From contig JAHEMI010000004.1 in the NCBI GenBank assembly GCA_024643785.1, forward strand, positions 1 to 56,286: a stretch of DNA of 56,286 nucleotides, in the 5' to 3' direction. A program made the position numbers and the translations under genes. This document shows, in pieces, positions 47,478 through 56,286 of this stretch. This stretch comes from Burkholderiaceae bacterium (lineage in GTDB: Bacteria > Pseudomonadota > Gammaproteobacteria > Burkholderiales > Burkholderiaceae_E). The notes beneath the pieces are model-generated. The model was not told the DNA's origin. It did not search any database and saw only the letters and a list, made by a program, of their open reading frames with translations. Each line of letters starts with the position of its first letter. Position 1 is the first letter of the stretch.

Positions 47478-49959
47478 CGCCCCCTCCATCGATCAGTCTT
47501 ACGCGTCCATCACGAATCCGCGGCTCGAGCAGGCGCCCCTTGCGCGCGCGCACTCCGGCGTAGGCGTCGAGCACCGCGGCGCTGAAGCTGCGCGCGATCT
47601 CCTTGCCGCCGCGGCCAAGGCCGTCGATCTCGACGCCCGCGCCGCCATAGACTATCGCCTGCGCCATGCCATCGCCCGGCGCCGCCCCCATCAGGATGAC
47701 GCCGCGCCCGCCGTTGCGCAGCACCTTGACGTCGGCCAGCGCGAAGGTGAGTGCCCGGCCTCCCGCCGACACGCACAGCACCCGGTCGAGATCGGCGCCG
47801 AACAGTGCCGGCCGCAATACCTCGTCGCCCGCTTCAAGGGTGACGAACGCCTTGCCCTGCCGGTTGCGTCCCACCAGATCAGCGACGCGACAAACGAAAC
47901 CATTGCCGCCGCGCAACGCGATCAGCAGTCCGCTGTCGACGGATGCGGCGAACACCCGCGCCAGCCGCGTGCCCGGCTCGAGTTCGATCAGGCTGGTCAC
48001 CGGCACGCCGTCGCCGCGCGCCGATGGCAACTGCGAGACGGGCACCGAAAAGACCCGTCCCGAACTCGAGATCGCGAACAACTGGTCGGTGGTCATCACC
48101 TCGTAGGCGCCGTCAAAGGCGTCGCCGGACTTGAACGTGAACTGCGTGGTGTCGTGACCATGCCCCTGGCGGGCGCGGACCCAGCCAGTCTCCGACACCA
48201 CCACCGTGACCGGTTCCTCCGGCACCCGCACTTCGGTACTGGTGCGCTGCGCCTCCTCGATCAGCGTGCGGCGCGCGTCTCCGTAGAGCTTCACGTCGGC
48301 TTCGATCTCGCGGATGACCTGGCGACGCATCACCGCCGCACTGGCGAGCAAAGCCTCGTATTCCTGCTGGCGGGAGCGCAATTCGGCCAGTTCGCGCTCG
48401 ATGCGCAGGGCCTCGAGGCGGGCCAGTTGCCGCAGCCGTATTTCCAGGATGTCGTCGGCCTGGCGATCGCTCAAGCCAAAGCGCGCGATCAGCGCCGGAC
48501 CCGGTTCATCCGACTGGCGGATGATCGCGATCACTTCGTCGATGTTCAGCAGCACCAGTTGCCGACCTTCGAGCACGTGGATCCGGTCGCTGGTCTTGGC
48601 CAGGCGGTGCCGGGTGCGCCGGGTCACGGTATCGATGCGGAACTCGCCCCACTCGCGGAGCATCTCGACGACACCCTTCTGGCCGGGGCGGCCATCGCGG
48701 CCGACGCTGACCAGGTTGACCGAGACGTTGCTCTCCAGGCCGGTATGGGCCAACAAGGCGTCGCGCAGTTCGTCGACCGCGATCCGCGATGTCTTGGGCT
48801 CGAAAACAAGTCGCACCCGGGCGTCCTTGCCCGATTCGTCACGCACGGCATCGAGCACTGCCAGCATCACCTGGCGCAGCTGCTGCTGTTCCGGAGTCAG
48901 GGATTTCTTGCCGGCGCGCAGCTTGGGATTGGTGAGTTCCTCGATCTCCTCGAGAACCTTCTGGGCCGAGACACCATGGGGCAACTCGGTCACCACCAGC
49001 TGCCACTGGCCGCGCGCCAGTTCCTCGATCGAATAGCGCGCCCGCACCTTGATGCTGCCGCGGCCACCGTCATAGATCTCGCGCAACTCGCCCGCCGGAC
49101 TGATGATCTGCCCGCCGCCCGGGAAATCGGGGCCCGGCAAATGGGCCATCACTTCGTCGAGTCCGGCCTTGGGGTCACGCAGCAGCGTGACCGCCGCGGC
49201 GGCGACTTCGCCCAGGTTGTGCGGCGGAATCTCGGTCGCCAGCCCGACGGCAATCCCCGAGGCGCCGTTGAGCAGCACCATCGGCAGGCGCGCCGGCAGC
49301 TGCGTTGGCTCGCGGGTCGAACCGTCGTAGTTGGCCACCAGGTCCACGGTGCCCTCGTCGATCTCGTCGAGCAGCAACTGGGCGTAGCGGGTCAGTCGCG
49401 CCTCGGTGTAACGCATCGCGGCCGGACCGTCGCCATCGCGCGAACCGAAGTTGCCGTGACCATCTACCAGCGGGTAGCGCAGCGTGAAATCCTGGGCCAT
49501 CCGCACCAGCGCCTCGTAGGCCGCGACGTCGCCGTGGGGGTGGAACTTGCCCAGCACATCGCCCACCACGCGCGCGGCCTTGACCGGTTTGGCACTTGCC
49601 CCGAGTCCCATCTCGTTCATCGCGTAGAGAATCCGGCGCTGCACCGGTTTCTGGCCGTCGCAGACGTCGGGCAGCGCACGCCCCTTGACCACCGAGATCG
49701 CGTAATCGAGATAGGCGCGCTCGGCGAACACGGCCAGCGCGATCGAGTCATCGTCGCCACCACTGCTGCCGCCGCCAGCGGGCACCGGCGGTGGCGCATC
49801 AGGCGGCGCGGAAGCGCTCGCCGCCAATGGCGGCTTGGCGTCGGTCAGCGCCGGTTCGGGTATTGCCGGAGTCTGTTCCGGGGCGGGAGCGTCATCGAGC
49901 GTCTCGAACAGATCGCGCTCGGGGAGGATCGGGCGCCGGCGCCGCAATCTCGGGCTCAT
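47470..49959 (-). CDS. parC: DNA topoisomerase IV subunit A
   Basis: ParC is the DNA-cleaving subunit of topoisomerase IV, which separates daughter chromosomes. The 829-aa protein has the winged-helix region [20 protein letters not shown], the catalytic Tyr in [10 protein letters not shown] and a C-terminal beta-propeller region. About 65 residues of Ala/Pro/Asp-rich sequence come before the conserved start ([20 protein letters not shown]), longer than usual. Position 145, equivalent to the quinolone-resistance Ser of E. coli ParC (Ser80), is Val. It overlaps parE by 4 nt. Confidence 0.95.
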   Translation of the reverse strand: MSPRLRRRRPILPERDLFETLDDAPAPEQTPAIPEPALTDAKPPLAASASAPPDAPPPVPAGGGSSGGDDDSIALAVFAERAYLDYAISVVKGRALPDVCDGQKPVQRRILYAMNEMGLGASAKPVKAARVVGDVLGKFHPHGDVAAYEALVRMAQDFTLRYPLVDGHGNFGSRDGDGPAAMRYTEARLTRYAQLLLDEIDEGTVDLVANYDGSTREPTQLPARLPMVLLNGASGIAVGLATEIPPHNLGEVAAAAVTLLRDPKAGLDEVMAHLPGPDFPGGGQIISPAGELREIYDGGRGSIKVRARYSIEELARGQWQLVVTELPHGVSAQKVLEEIEELTNPKLRAGKKSLTPEQQQLRQVMLAVLDAVRDESGKDARVRLVFEPKTSRIAVDELRDALLAHTGLESNVSVNLVSVGRDGRPGQKGVVEMLREWGEFRIDTVTRRTRHRLAKTSDRIHVLEGRQLVLLNIDEVIAIIRQSDEPGPALIARFGLSDRQADDILEIRLRQLARLEALRIERELAELRSRQQEYEALLASAAVMRRQVIREIEADVKLYGDARRTLIEEAQRTSTEVRVPEEPVTVVVSETGWVRARQGHGHDTTQFTFKSGDAFDGAYEVMTTDQLFAISSSGRVFSVPVSQLPSARGDGVPVTSLIELEPGTRLARVFAASVDSGLLIALRGGNGFVCRVADLVGRNRQGKAFVTLEAGDEVLRPALFGADLDRVLCVSAGGRALTFALADVKVLRNGGRGVILMGAAPGDGMAQAIVYGGAGVEIDGLGRGGKEIARSFSAAVLDAYAGVRARKGRLLEPRIRDGRVRLIDGGGDA

Positions 49960-51935
49960 ACGTCCACCTCGGCCTCGTTGCCGCGCCGCTCGAGCCATGC
50001 GCGCCGGGCCGCGGCCTCGTTGCGGCCCATCAGCATCGTGAAGCACTGCTCGGTCGCGCTGCGCTCGAGCGTTCCGAATTCAACCGGCAACATCCGCCTG
50101 GTGTCCGGATTCATCGTCGTTTCCCATAACTGCTCGGCGTTCATTTCTCCCAGGCCCTTGAACCGCGACAGTGTCCAGCTGCCTTCACGCACCCCTTCCT
50201 GGCGCAACTTGTCCTCGACGTGGCGCAACTCGCCGTCGTCGAGGCAGTAGATCTTGCGCAGCGGCCGCTTGCCCTGTGCCGGCAGATCGACCCGGTAGAG
50301 CGGCGGCCGCGCGATGTACAGGTGCCCCTGCTCGATGAGACGCGGAAAGTGGCGCAGGAAGAGCGTCAGCAACAGCACCTGGATATGGGAGCCATCGACG
50401 TCGGCGTCCGAAAGGATGCAGATCCGGCCGTAGCGCAGGCCGGAAAGATCGGGGTGGTCGTCGCGGCCGTGCGGATCGACCCCGATCGCCACCGCGATGT
50501 TGTGGATCTCGTTGTTCGCGAACAGCCGGTCGGGATCGACCTCCCAGCTGTTGAGCACCTTGCCGCGCAGCGGCAGGATCGCCTGGAACTCCTTGTCCCG
50601 GCCCAGCTTGGCCGACCCGCCGGCCGAGTCCCCTTCGACCAGGAACAGTTCGTTGCGGGCGGTATCCGTAGATTCACAGTCGGTGAGCTTGCCGGGCAGC
50701 ACCGCCACCCCCGAGCTCTTGCGCTTCTCGACTTTCTGGGTGGCGCGGCTGCGTGCCTGCGCCTGGCGGATGACCAGTTCGGCGAGCCGTTTGCCGTGGT
50801 CGACGTTCTGGCTGAGCCAAAGCTCGAGCGGTGCGCGCGCCAGCGACGAGACCAGTCGCACCGCGTCGCGCGAATTCAGCCGCTCCTTGATCTGCCCCTG
50901 GAACTGCGGGTCGAGCACCCGCGTCGAGAGCACAAAGCTGGCGCGCGCGAAAACGTCCTCGGGCAGGAGCTTGACCCCCTTGGGTTGCAGGCCGTGCAAT
51001 TCGATGAACCCCTTGACCGCCACGAACAGGCCATCGCGCAGTCCCGACTCATGCGTGCCGCCCGCCCTGGTCGGGATCAGATTGACGTACGACTCGCGCA
51101 CCGGCGTGCCGTTCTCGGTCCAGCCCACCACCCACGCCGCGCCCTCGCCTTCGGCGAAGGTGTCGTGCCCTGGGCCGATCTCGTGCGCGCCCTCGAAGAA
51201 CGGGATCAGCGGTTCGTCGGATCCCTGCTGGGCCAGGCTCTCGGCCAGGTAACCGCGCAGTCCCTCATCGTATTTCCATTCCTGGGTGCGATCGTTCTTC
51301 TCGTCGCGGAATGTCACCCGCAGGCCCGGCAGCAGCACCGCCTTTGAACGCAGCAGATGGAGCAGTTCGCCCATCGGCAGTGCCGGCGCGTCGAAGTACT
51401 TCGGGTCGGGCAGGAAACACACCCTGGTCCCGCTGCGACGCTCGCCGCGAGCAAGCGGCCGCGAGGATAGCTGCGCGACCACGTCGCCGCCGGCGAAGGC
51501 GATCTCGTGGGCCGCGCCGTCGCGCCAGACCGTCACTTCGAAGCGTTTCGAGAGTGCGTTGGTCACCGAGACCCCGACGCCGTGCAGGCCGCCGGAAAAG
51601 CTGTAGGCACCGCCCGCGGTCTTGTCGAACTTGCCGCCGGCGTGGAGTCGCGTGAACACGATCTCGACCACCGGCAGTTTCTCTTCCGGGTGCGGCCCGA
51701 CCGGGATTCCGCGCCCGTCGTCCTCGACCGCGACGCTGCCATCGGCGTGCAGGGTCACCGCGATCAGCGAGCAATACCCGGCCAGCCCTTCGTCGGCCGC
51801 ATTGTCGAGTACTTCCTGGAACACGTGCAGCGGGTTCTCGGTGCGGGTGTACATCCCCGGGCGCTGGCGTACCGGCTCCAGCCCCTTGAGCACCCTGATC
51901 GATGACTCGGTGTATTCGCTTCTCTTGGTTGCCAT
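49956..51935 (-). CDS. parE: DNA topoisomerase IV subunit B
   Basis: ParE is the ATPase subunit of topoisomerase IV. The 659-aa protein has the GHKL ATP site ([37 protein letters not shown]), the TOPRIM motif [14 protein letters not shown], and [10 protein letters not shown]. The short form without the GyrB insert supports ParE. The start at 51935 has GAAGGAA upstream. parC is translationally coupled through a 4-nt overlap. Confidence 0.96.
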   Translation of the reverse strand: MATKRSEYTESSIRVLKGLEPVRQRPGMYTRTENPLHVFQEVLDNAADEGLAGYCSLIAVTLHADGSVAVEDDGRGIPVGPHPEEKLPVVEIVFTRLHAGGKFDKTAGGAYSFSGGLHGVGVSVTNALSKRFEVTVWRDGAAHEIAFAGGDVVAQLSSRPLARGERRSGTRVCFLPDPKYFDAPALPMGELLHLLRSKAVLLPGLRVTFRDEKNDRTQEWKYDEGLRGYLAESLAQQGSDEPLIPFFEGAHEIGPGHDTFAEGEGAAWVVGWTENGTPVRESYVNLIPTRAGGTHESGLRDGLFVAVKGFIELHGLQPKGVKLLPEDVFARASFVLSTRVLDPQFQGQIKERLNSRDAVRLVSSLARAPLELWLSQNVDHGKRLAELVIRQAQARSRATQKVEKRKSSGVAVLPGKLTDCESTDTARNELFLVEGDSAGGSAKLGRDKEFQAILPLRGKVLNSWEVDPDRLFANNEIHNIAVAIGVDPHGRDDHPDLSGLRYGRICILSDADVDGSHIQVLLLTLFLRHFPRLIEQGHLYIARPPLYRVDLPAQGKRPLRKIYCLDDGELRHVEDKLRQEGVREGSWTLSRFKGLGEMNAEQLWETTMNPDTRRMLPVEFGTLERSATEQCFTMLMGRNEAAARRAWLERRGNEAEVDV

Positions 51936-52011
51936 GGTTCCTTCGGGCAATGGCTGCGCACCCCGGCGCCGCAGGTCACCGGGGCTCTTCAGGCCAATAT
52001 TCTACGGGGGC

Positions 52012-53880
52012 TCAGATGCCGATCTGGGCGCCGAGTTCGACGACCCTGTTTGGCGGCAGGCCAAGGTAACGGGCAAGACTGGTATTGGAGCGCAACATCC
52101 AGCCGAACAGCGAGCGCCGCCACCCGAACAGGCCGCGCCGCGAGACCGACACGATGGTCGGCTTGCTGGCGAAGAACGATGTTTCCTCGGGGTCGAAATG
52201 CACTCCGCGGCGCGCCACCAGCCGCAGCGCCTGCACCAGGTCCGGCTCCTCGCGAAAGCCGTAATGCAGGATGATCTCGACGATCCCGTTGGGATTCTTC
52301 GAAAGTTCGACGCGTTCGTCATCGGGCACCACCGGGGTGTCATCGAACGACACCGTGACGAAGGCCGTCAGTTCGTGCACCACCCGGTTGTGCTTCAGGT
52401 TGTGCAGGAAGGCGCTCGGGCAGCGCTTGGGGTTGGCGCCGAAGAAGATCGCCGATCCCGGCACCTTGGTTATCCCCGAGAGGTCCATCTCGCCGGTATC
52501 GACCCGGGAGGCCGGCGAAGCGGTCTTGCGGGCGCGCAGGATCTCGGTGCCGCGGCGCCAGGTCGAGAGCACGGTGAAGACGATCAGCGCCAGCGTGATC
52601 GGGAACCAGCCGCCATTGAAGAACTTCGAGGCGTTGGCGCTGAAGTAGAGGGCTTCGACAGTCGCCGTGACCGCAAATAGCGGCAAGAGCCAGCGCAGGA
52701 CGTGTTGGCGCGCCAGCGGCAGCACGATCAACATGATCACGCTGCTGATCAGCAGGTCGCCGGCGACCGCGATGCCGTAGGCGCCCGCCAGGCCTTCCGA
52801 ACTGCGGAAGCTCAGCACCAGCACCACCACGCCGACCATCAGGATCCAGTTGACCAGCGGAATGTAGATCTGCCCGCGCGCGGTATCCGAGGTGTGCAGG
52901 ACGCGCAGGCGCGGCAGGAAGTCCAGGCGCGAAGCCTGCTGGGTGACCGAAAACGCGCCCGAGATGGTGGCCTGCGACGCAATGATCGTCGCGCAGGTCG
53001 CGAGCACGATCAGCGGCAGCAACATGCTCTCCGGAGCCAGGAGATAGAAGGGATTGCGCGCGGCGGCGGGATCGCGCAGCAGCAACGCGCCCTGGCCCAG
53101 GTAATTGATGATCAGTGCCGGGAAAACGATCGCGAACCAGGCGGTGCGCACCGGTCCGGCGCCAAAATGGCCCATGTCGGCATACAGTGCCTCGGCGCCG
53201 GTCACGCACAGGAACACCGCTCCGGCTGCCGCGAAGGCCCAGCCCGGGTGCCAGATGATGAACGAGACCGCATGGGTCGGGCTCAAGGCTGCCAGGACCT
53301 CGGGGGTCTGGACGATGCTCGCCGCGCCCATGCCCGCGAGCCCGGCGAACCAGAGCATCATCACCGGCGCGAACAGGACCCCGACCTTGCCGGTGCCGTG
53401 ACGTTGCACCAGGAACAGGCCTACCAGGATTACCAGCGCGATCGGGACGGTGTAATGGTCGAGCGCATGGGAGGCGACGCCGATCCCCTCGACCGCCGAC
53501 AAGACCGAAATCGCCGGCGTGATCACGGCATCACCATAGAACAGCGAAGCGGCGAACGCCCCCATCACGGTGATCAGCCAGCGCAGGCGCGGGCGCGTGC
53601 GCACGGCGCCGAGCGCGAAGGACAGCAGCGCCAGCACCCCGCCCTCGCCGCGATGGTCGAAGCGCAGCATGACCACCACGTACTTGACCGCGACGATGAT
53701 CATGATCGACCAGAAGATCATCGACAAAGCTGCCAGGATGTTCTCCTCGTTCACGGGAATCGCGAACGAACCGTCGAAAACCGAGCGGAAGGCATACAGT
53801 GGGCTGGTCCCGATGTCCCCGTAAACAACCCCGAGGGCAGCGATAGTCAGTGCCGAGCGTGAAGAATTCGAGGCGGACAT
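52012..53880 (-). CDS. kup: Low-affinity potassium uptake protein Kup
   Basis: Kup is a proton-potassium symporter of the KUP/HAK family. The 622-aa protein has the family N-terminus ALGVVYGDIGTSPLYAFRSVF, twelve hydrophobic helices and a C-terminal cytoplasmic part of about 150 residues. Length equals the E. coli protein. The start at 53880 is only 40 nt from the divergent SMR-like start; the ORF-track form begins inside that gene. Confidence 0.95.
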   Translation of the reverse strand: MSASNSSRSALTIAALGVVYGDIGTSPLYAFRSVFDGSFAIPVNEENILAALSMIFWSIMIIVAVKYVVVMLRFDHRGEGGVLALLSFALGAVRTRPRLRWLITVMGAFAASLFYGDAVITPAISVLSAVEGIGVASHALDHYTVPIALVILVGLFLVQRHGTGKVGVLFAPVMMLWFAGLAGMGAASIVQTPEVLAALSPTHAVSFIIWHPGWAFAAAGAVFLCVTGAEALYADMGHFGAGPVRTAWFAIVFPALIINYLGQGALLLRDPAAARNPFYLLAPESMLLPLIVLATCATIIASQATISGAFSVTQQASRLDFLPRLRVLHTSDTARGQIYIPLVNWILMVGVVVLVLSFRSSEGLAGAYGIAVAGDLLISSVIMLIVLPLARQHVLRWLLPLFAVTATVEALYFSANASKFFNGGWFPITLALIVFTVLSTWRRGTEILRARKTASPASRVDTGEMDLSGITKVPGSAIFFGANPKRCPSAFLHNLKHNRVVHELTAFVTVSFDDTPVVPDDERVELSKNPNGIVEIILHYGFREEPDLVQALRLVARRGVHFDPEETSFFASKPTIVSVSRRGLFGWRRSLFGWMLRSNTSLARYLGLPPNRVVELGAQIGI

Positions 53881-53920
53881 GGCGCGCAAGTGTAGCAAGA
53901 TGCGCGACAATGCGCGCACT

Positions 53921-54298
53921 ATGAACGCATACAGCTTTGGCCTCGTCCTCACCGGCGTGGTGCTCAACGCCTTGGCACAGTCCCTGCTGAAGCTTGGCAC
54001 CAACCGGGTCGGGGAACTTGATTTCTCACTCTCCGGCGCCCTCGATACCGCGACGCGCATCCTGACCCAATGGCCCTTCCTGCTGGGTTTCGCCGCCTAC
54101 GGCATAAGCCTGGTGGTCTGGATCGCGGCCCTCACCCGGGTTCCGGTCACGGTGGCCTACCCGATGCTCTCGATCGGCTACGTCATAAACGCGCTGATCG
54201 CCCGTTACTGGCTGGGAGAAACCCTGTCGCTGGGCGGATGGAGCGGCATCGCCCTGATCGGGCTCGGGGTGTGGCTGATCGCCCGCCAGACCGGGTAG
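53921..54298 (+). CDS. SMR/EamA-like small membrane protein
   Basis: A 125-aa protein with four transmembrane helices (YSFGLVLTGVVLNALAQSLL, PFLLGFAAYGISLVVWIAAL, TVAYPMLSIGYVINALIA, WSGIALIGLGVWLIA). The layout and VAYPMLSIGYV pattern resemble small multidrug resistance and ArnE/ArnF-like proteins. The substrate is unknown. It sits between kup and a PmrA/QseB-like two-component system, which is suggestive given the link between PmrA and Arn proteins, but no other arn gene is present. Confidence 0.7.
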   Translation: MNAYSFGLVLTGVVLNALAQSLLKLGTNRVGELDFSLSGALDTATRILTQWPFLLGFAAYGISLVVWIAALTRVPVTVAYPMLSIGYVINALIARYWLGETLSLGGWSGIALIGLGVWLIARQTG

Positions 54299-54349
54299 CC
54301 GGCCGGAGCGGGCCAAAAATCCGCCGCACCCTAGGGGTAATCCGCATAA

Positions 54350-54366
54350 CTTAGTAGTTCCTTATT
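54350..54366 (+). promoter_or_regulatory. Direct-repeat response-regulator site (CTTAGT-N5-CTTATT)
   Basis: Two CTTA-type half-sites are spaced 11 bp apart, CTTAGT and CTTATT, matching the form of PmrA/QseB-type boxes (CTTAAK-N5-CTTAAK). The repeat covers the place of the -35 for an extended -10 (TGCTACACT, 54377-54385). This is the arrangement of OmpR-family activator sites and suggests autoregulation of the following two-component operon. Confidence 0.45.
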
Positions 54367-54376
54367 GCCAGCGGAC

Positions 54377-54385
54377 TGCTACACT
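54377..54385 (+). promoter_or_regulatory. Extended -10 promoter of the two-component operon
   Basis: TGCTACACT is an extended -10 about 75 nt before the response regulator ATG. The hexamer at the -35 position is poor, as expected of an activator-dependent promoter. GGAAACG serves as ribosome binding site at the ATG. Confidence 0.4.
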
Positions 54386-54458
54386 TAAGGATAACCATGA
54401 CAGGCCAGAGGTATTTGGCAGTCATGTTCCCTAATGAGGCGACTACCCGGAAACGAAC

Positions 54459-55118
54459 ATGCGCATCCTCCTGGTCGAAGACGATTCGATGATTGGCAAG
54501 GCAGTTCAGCAGGGACTTAAGGCAGCGGGCTTCACGGTTGACTGGACCCGCAGCGGACAGACCGTCCTGGCATCGTTGGCGGAAACCTCATACAACCTCT
54601 TGCTGCTCGATCTCGGACTGCCCGCCGTGAATGGCCTGGACCTGCTCAAGAACCTGCGCGCCAGCGGCAATCACATCCCGGTAATGATCGTTACCGCCCG
54701 CGACGCCGTCCCGGACCGCATTGCCGGCCTGGACGCCGGGGCCGATGACTATGTCCTTAAGCCGTTCGATCTCGATGAACTGATCGCCCGCATCCGCTCG
54801 CTGTTGCGCCGCCATGCAGGCAGCGGCGCGCCGATCCTCGAATGCGGCGCCCTGACGCTGGACCCGGCCGGGCACATCGTGAAGCTGCGCGGCGAGCCGG
54901 TCGATCTTTCGGCGCGCGAATTCATGATCCTTGAAGCCCTGATGCGCAAGCCCGGTGCGGTGCTGTCGCGCATGGACCTCGAGGCAGCGGTCTACAGCGG
55001 CTCGACCAAGATCGAAAGCAACGTGATCGAAGTCCACCTGCACAACCTGCGGCGCAAGATCGGTGCCGACCTGGTACGCAACATCCGCGGTGTCGGCTAT
55101 CGCATAGCCGAAGGCTGA
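54459..55118 (+). CDS. OmpR-family response regulator (QseB/PmrA/TctD type)
   Basis: A 219-aa two-domain regulator. The receiver has the acidic pair Asp8/Asp9, phosphoacceptor Asp51 (LLLLDLGLP), Thr in VTARD and Lys in YVLKPFDLDEL. The DNA-binding winged helix (LSAREFMILEALMRKPGAVLSRMDLEAAVY ... VEVHLHNLRRKIG-like) ends with RNIRGVGYRIAE. The sequence style fits the QseB/PmrA group. The kinase gene starts 1 nt after its stop. Confidence 0.95.
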   Translation: MRILLVEDDSMIGKAVQQGLKAAGFTVDWTRSGQTVLASLAETSYNLLLLDLGLPAVNGLDLLKNLRASGNHIPVMIVTARDAVPDRIAGLDAGADDYVLKPFDLDELIARIRSLLRRHAGSGAPILECGALTLDPAGHIVKLRGEPVDLSAREFMILEALMRKPGAVLSRMDLEAAVYSGSTKIESNVIEVHLHNLRRKIGADLVRNIRGVGYRIAEG

Positions 55119-55119
55119 A

Positions 55120-56286
55120 ATGCGCTCGATTCGGATCAGCCTGCTGGTCTGGCTGATCGCGTGGCAGATGCTGGCGGCCCTGCTGCTGGCGATGTCGACC
55201 TACGCCCACACGCTCGCGCGCCTGAACGAACTCTACGACGCCGAGTTGCGCCAGGTCGCGCTCGCCTCCATGTTGCACTACGGCATCCACCCCGACGGCA
55301 AGGTGGCCGAGGGTTCGCCACTGCTGCCCCCGGCTGGCCTGACGCTGATGCTCCAGGTCTGGACCAAGGATGGCCGCCTGCTCCATGGTTCCGGTGGGAG
55401 CGTCGACCCCAGTTCATGGTTCACCCCCCGGACCGGATATGCCACCCGTGCGCTCGGTGACCAGAACTGGCGCGTCTACACCTACCAAAATGATGACGGA
55501 TTGCTGTTTCAGACTGCCCAGAACCTGGAGCAGCGCGAGGAAATCGCCTTTGATATTGCGCTCAAGATGCTCGTTCCAAGTGTTGCGATCGTACTGTTGA
55601 TATCGGCGGTGCTAACCTACGCCCTCAATCACAACCTGCGGCCGCTGGCGGCGACTTCGCAGGAGATCGAGCGGCGCAGCGCCACTTCGCTGGAGGCGAT
55701 CGACGTTGCCCACCTGCCAGTGGAGATCCTGCCGCTGGTCGAATCGATCAATGCCCTGATGCAGCGTCTCGACAGGGCCCTGGCCGTGCAGCGCCAGTTC
55801 ACTGCCGATGCCGCCCACGAGCTGCGCACCCCGTTGACCGCGTTGCGGCTGCAGTTGCGCCTGCTCGGTAGCGCTCACGACCCTGAAGAACGCGAGGCGG
55901 CGATGGCCGACATGCGCGGCGGACTCGAGCGCGCAACGCGCCAGGTCGAGCAACTGCTGGCGCTCTCGCGCCTCGAGCCTGAGGCCGCGATGAGCGCTGA
56001 GACTGACGTTGACCTGACCGAGTTGGTGCGTTCGGTGGTCGCCGATTTCAACCTGCGCGCGCAAACCGAAGGGATCGATCTCGGCGCCGATCTGGGCGAC
56101 GTGGCCCAGCATGTCCACGGCAGTCCGGACCAGTTGCAGGTGCTGCTCAACAACCTCGTCGACAATGCCCTGCGCTATACCCGCCGCGGCGGCCATGTCG
56201 ACGTGCTGCTCGCCGCCGAACCTGGTGCAACAAGCAAGGTAGTTCTCGAAGTCATCGACAACGGCCCCGGCATTTCACCGGACGAG
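55120..56286 (+). CDS. Two-component sensor histidine kinase (3' truncated by window)
   Basis: This frame is missing from the ORF track because it stays open to the right edge; I translated it directly. The 389 visible residues have an N-terminal helix (LLVWLIAWQMLAALLLAM), a periplasmic sensor domain of about 110 residues, a second helix (MLVPSVAIVLLISAVLTYAL), a HAMP-like region, the H-box FTADAAHELRTPLTAL with His233, the N-box LLNNLVDNALRYT with Asn349 and the G1 box DNGPGI with Asp380. It resembles QseC/PmrB/TctE kinases. It is coupled to the regulator gene (TGAAATG). Confidence 0.93.
   Translation, partial: MRSIRISLLVWLIAWQMLAALLLAMSTYAHTLARLNELYDAELRQVALASMLHYGIHPDGKVAEGSPLLPPAGLTLMLQVWTKDGRLLHGSGGSVDPSSWFTPRTGYATRALGDQNWRVYTYQNDDGLLFQTAQNLEQREEIAFDIALKMLVPSVAIVLLISAVLTYALNHNLRPLAATSQEIERRSATSLEAIDVAHLPVEILPLVESINALMQRLDRALAVQRQFTADAAHELRTPLTALRLQLRLLGSAHDPEEREAAMADMRGGLERATRQVEQLLALSRLEPEAAMSAETDVDLTELVRSVVADFNLRAQTEGIDLGADLGDVAQHVHGSPDQLQVLLNNLVDNALRYTRRGGHVDVLLAAEPGATSKVVLEVIDNGPGISPDE

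Noticed and set aside
47368-50250. 960-codon open frame antisense to parC
   Set aside because: It mirrors parC exactly, is extremely rich in His, Gln, Arg and Asp as expected from reversed GC3-biased codons, and has no recognisable domain.
51960-51995. CCCCGG/CCGGGG inverted repeat between kup and parE
   Set aside because: Only a 6-bp stem with a large loop and no T tract; too weak to call a terminator.
1-56286. CRISPR arrays, insertion sequences, prophage genes, toxin-antitoxin pairs
   Set aside because: Looked for on both strands; no spaced repeats, transposase motifs, integrase or phage structural genes seen.

Overview
This 56.3 kb window is a high-GC chromosomal segment of a betaproteobacterium. 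The gene order (pgsA-uvrC-nagZ-acpS-pdxJ-recO-era-rnc-lepB-lepA-mucD-fab cluster-rpmF, then maf-methyltransferase-S49 protease-HAD-rluC and divergent rne) is typical of Betaproteobacteria, and resembles Rhodocyclales or related orders. That lineage call is inference from synteny and protein style, not from a search. I see no insertion sequences, prophage, CRISPR array or plasmid features. Most lines of the ORF track are antisense shadows caused by strong GC3 codon bias.

Layout. (1) 1-1.3 kb: the start of an unidentified membrane protein and an MFS transporter. (2) 1.4-1.7 kb: tRNA-Cys and tRNA-Gly; the Gly gene has a perfect TTGACA/TATAAT promoter and its own intrinsic terminator. (3) 1.7-19.8 kb: one long leftward block for phospholipid synthesis (pgsA), DNA repair (uvrC, recO), wall recycling (nagZ), coenzymes (acpS, pdxJ), RNA processing and ribosome assembly (era, rnc), protein export (lepB), translation (lepA), periplasmic proteolysis (mucD) and type II fatty acid synthesis (fabF, acpP, fabG, fabD, fabH, plsX) with rpmF and yceD. 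The rpoE-rse genes usually found before mucD are absent. (4) 20.5-24.7 kb: a maf-type pyrophosphatase and an RsmI-type methyltransferase point right; an S49 protease, a HAD phosphatase and rluC point left. (5) 24.7-32.2 kb: rne with a structured leader of about 480 nt and a very long low-complexity tail, then a molybdenum-cofactor and formate-dehydrogenase-maturation operon (moaA-fdhD-mobA-moeA).

(6) 32.2-37.4 kb is the most interesting part. A leftward four-gene operon encodes an RND adaptor, an RND pump, a DUF2892 membrane protein and a CsoR/FrmR-family repressor. Its promoter is near consensus (TTGACC-17-TACAAT) and carries a perfect ATACCCC-TG-GGGGTAT palindrome inside the spacer, the form of site CsoR-family repressors bind. 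This looks like a self-regulated efflux system. The repressor has two cysteines in an unusual arrangement and no histidine, so the inducer is not obvious; copper looks unlikely and a thiol or persulfide signal is possible.

(7) 37.4-46.4 kb: a MoxR ATPase and VWA protein pair, a solitary GspE/PulE-type ATPase, a spermidine-synthase-like protein, a family 6 DNA glycosylase, htpG behind a sigma-32 promoter, and LysE and EamA exporters. (8) 46.4-56.3 kb: a 3-hydroxyisobutyryl-CoA hydrolase-like enzyme, parC and parE, kup, a small SMR/EamA-like protein, and an OmpR-type two-component system. The two-component promoter contains a CTTA-type direct repeat. The sensor kinase runs off the right edge.
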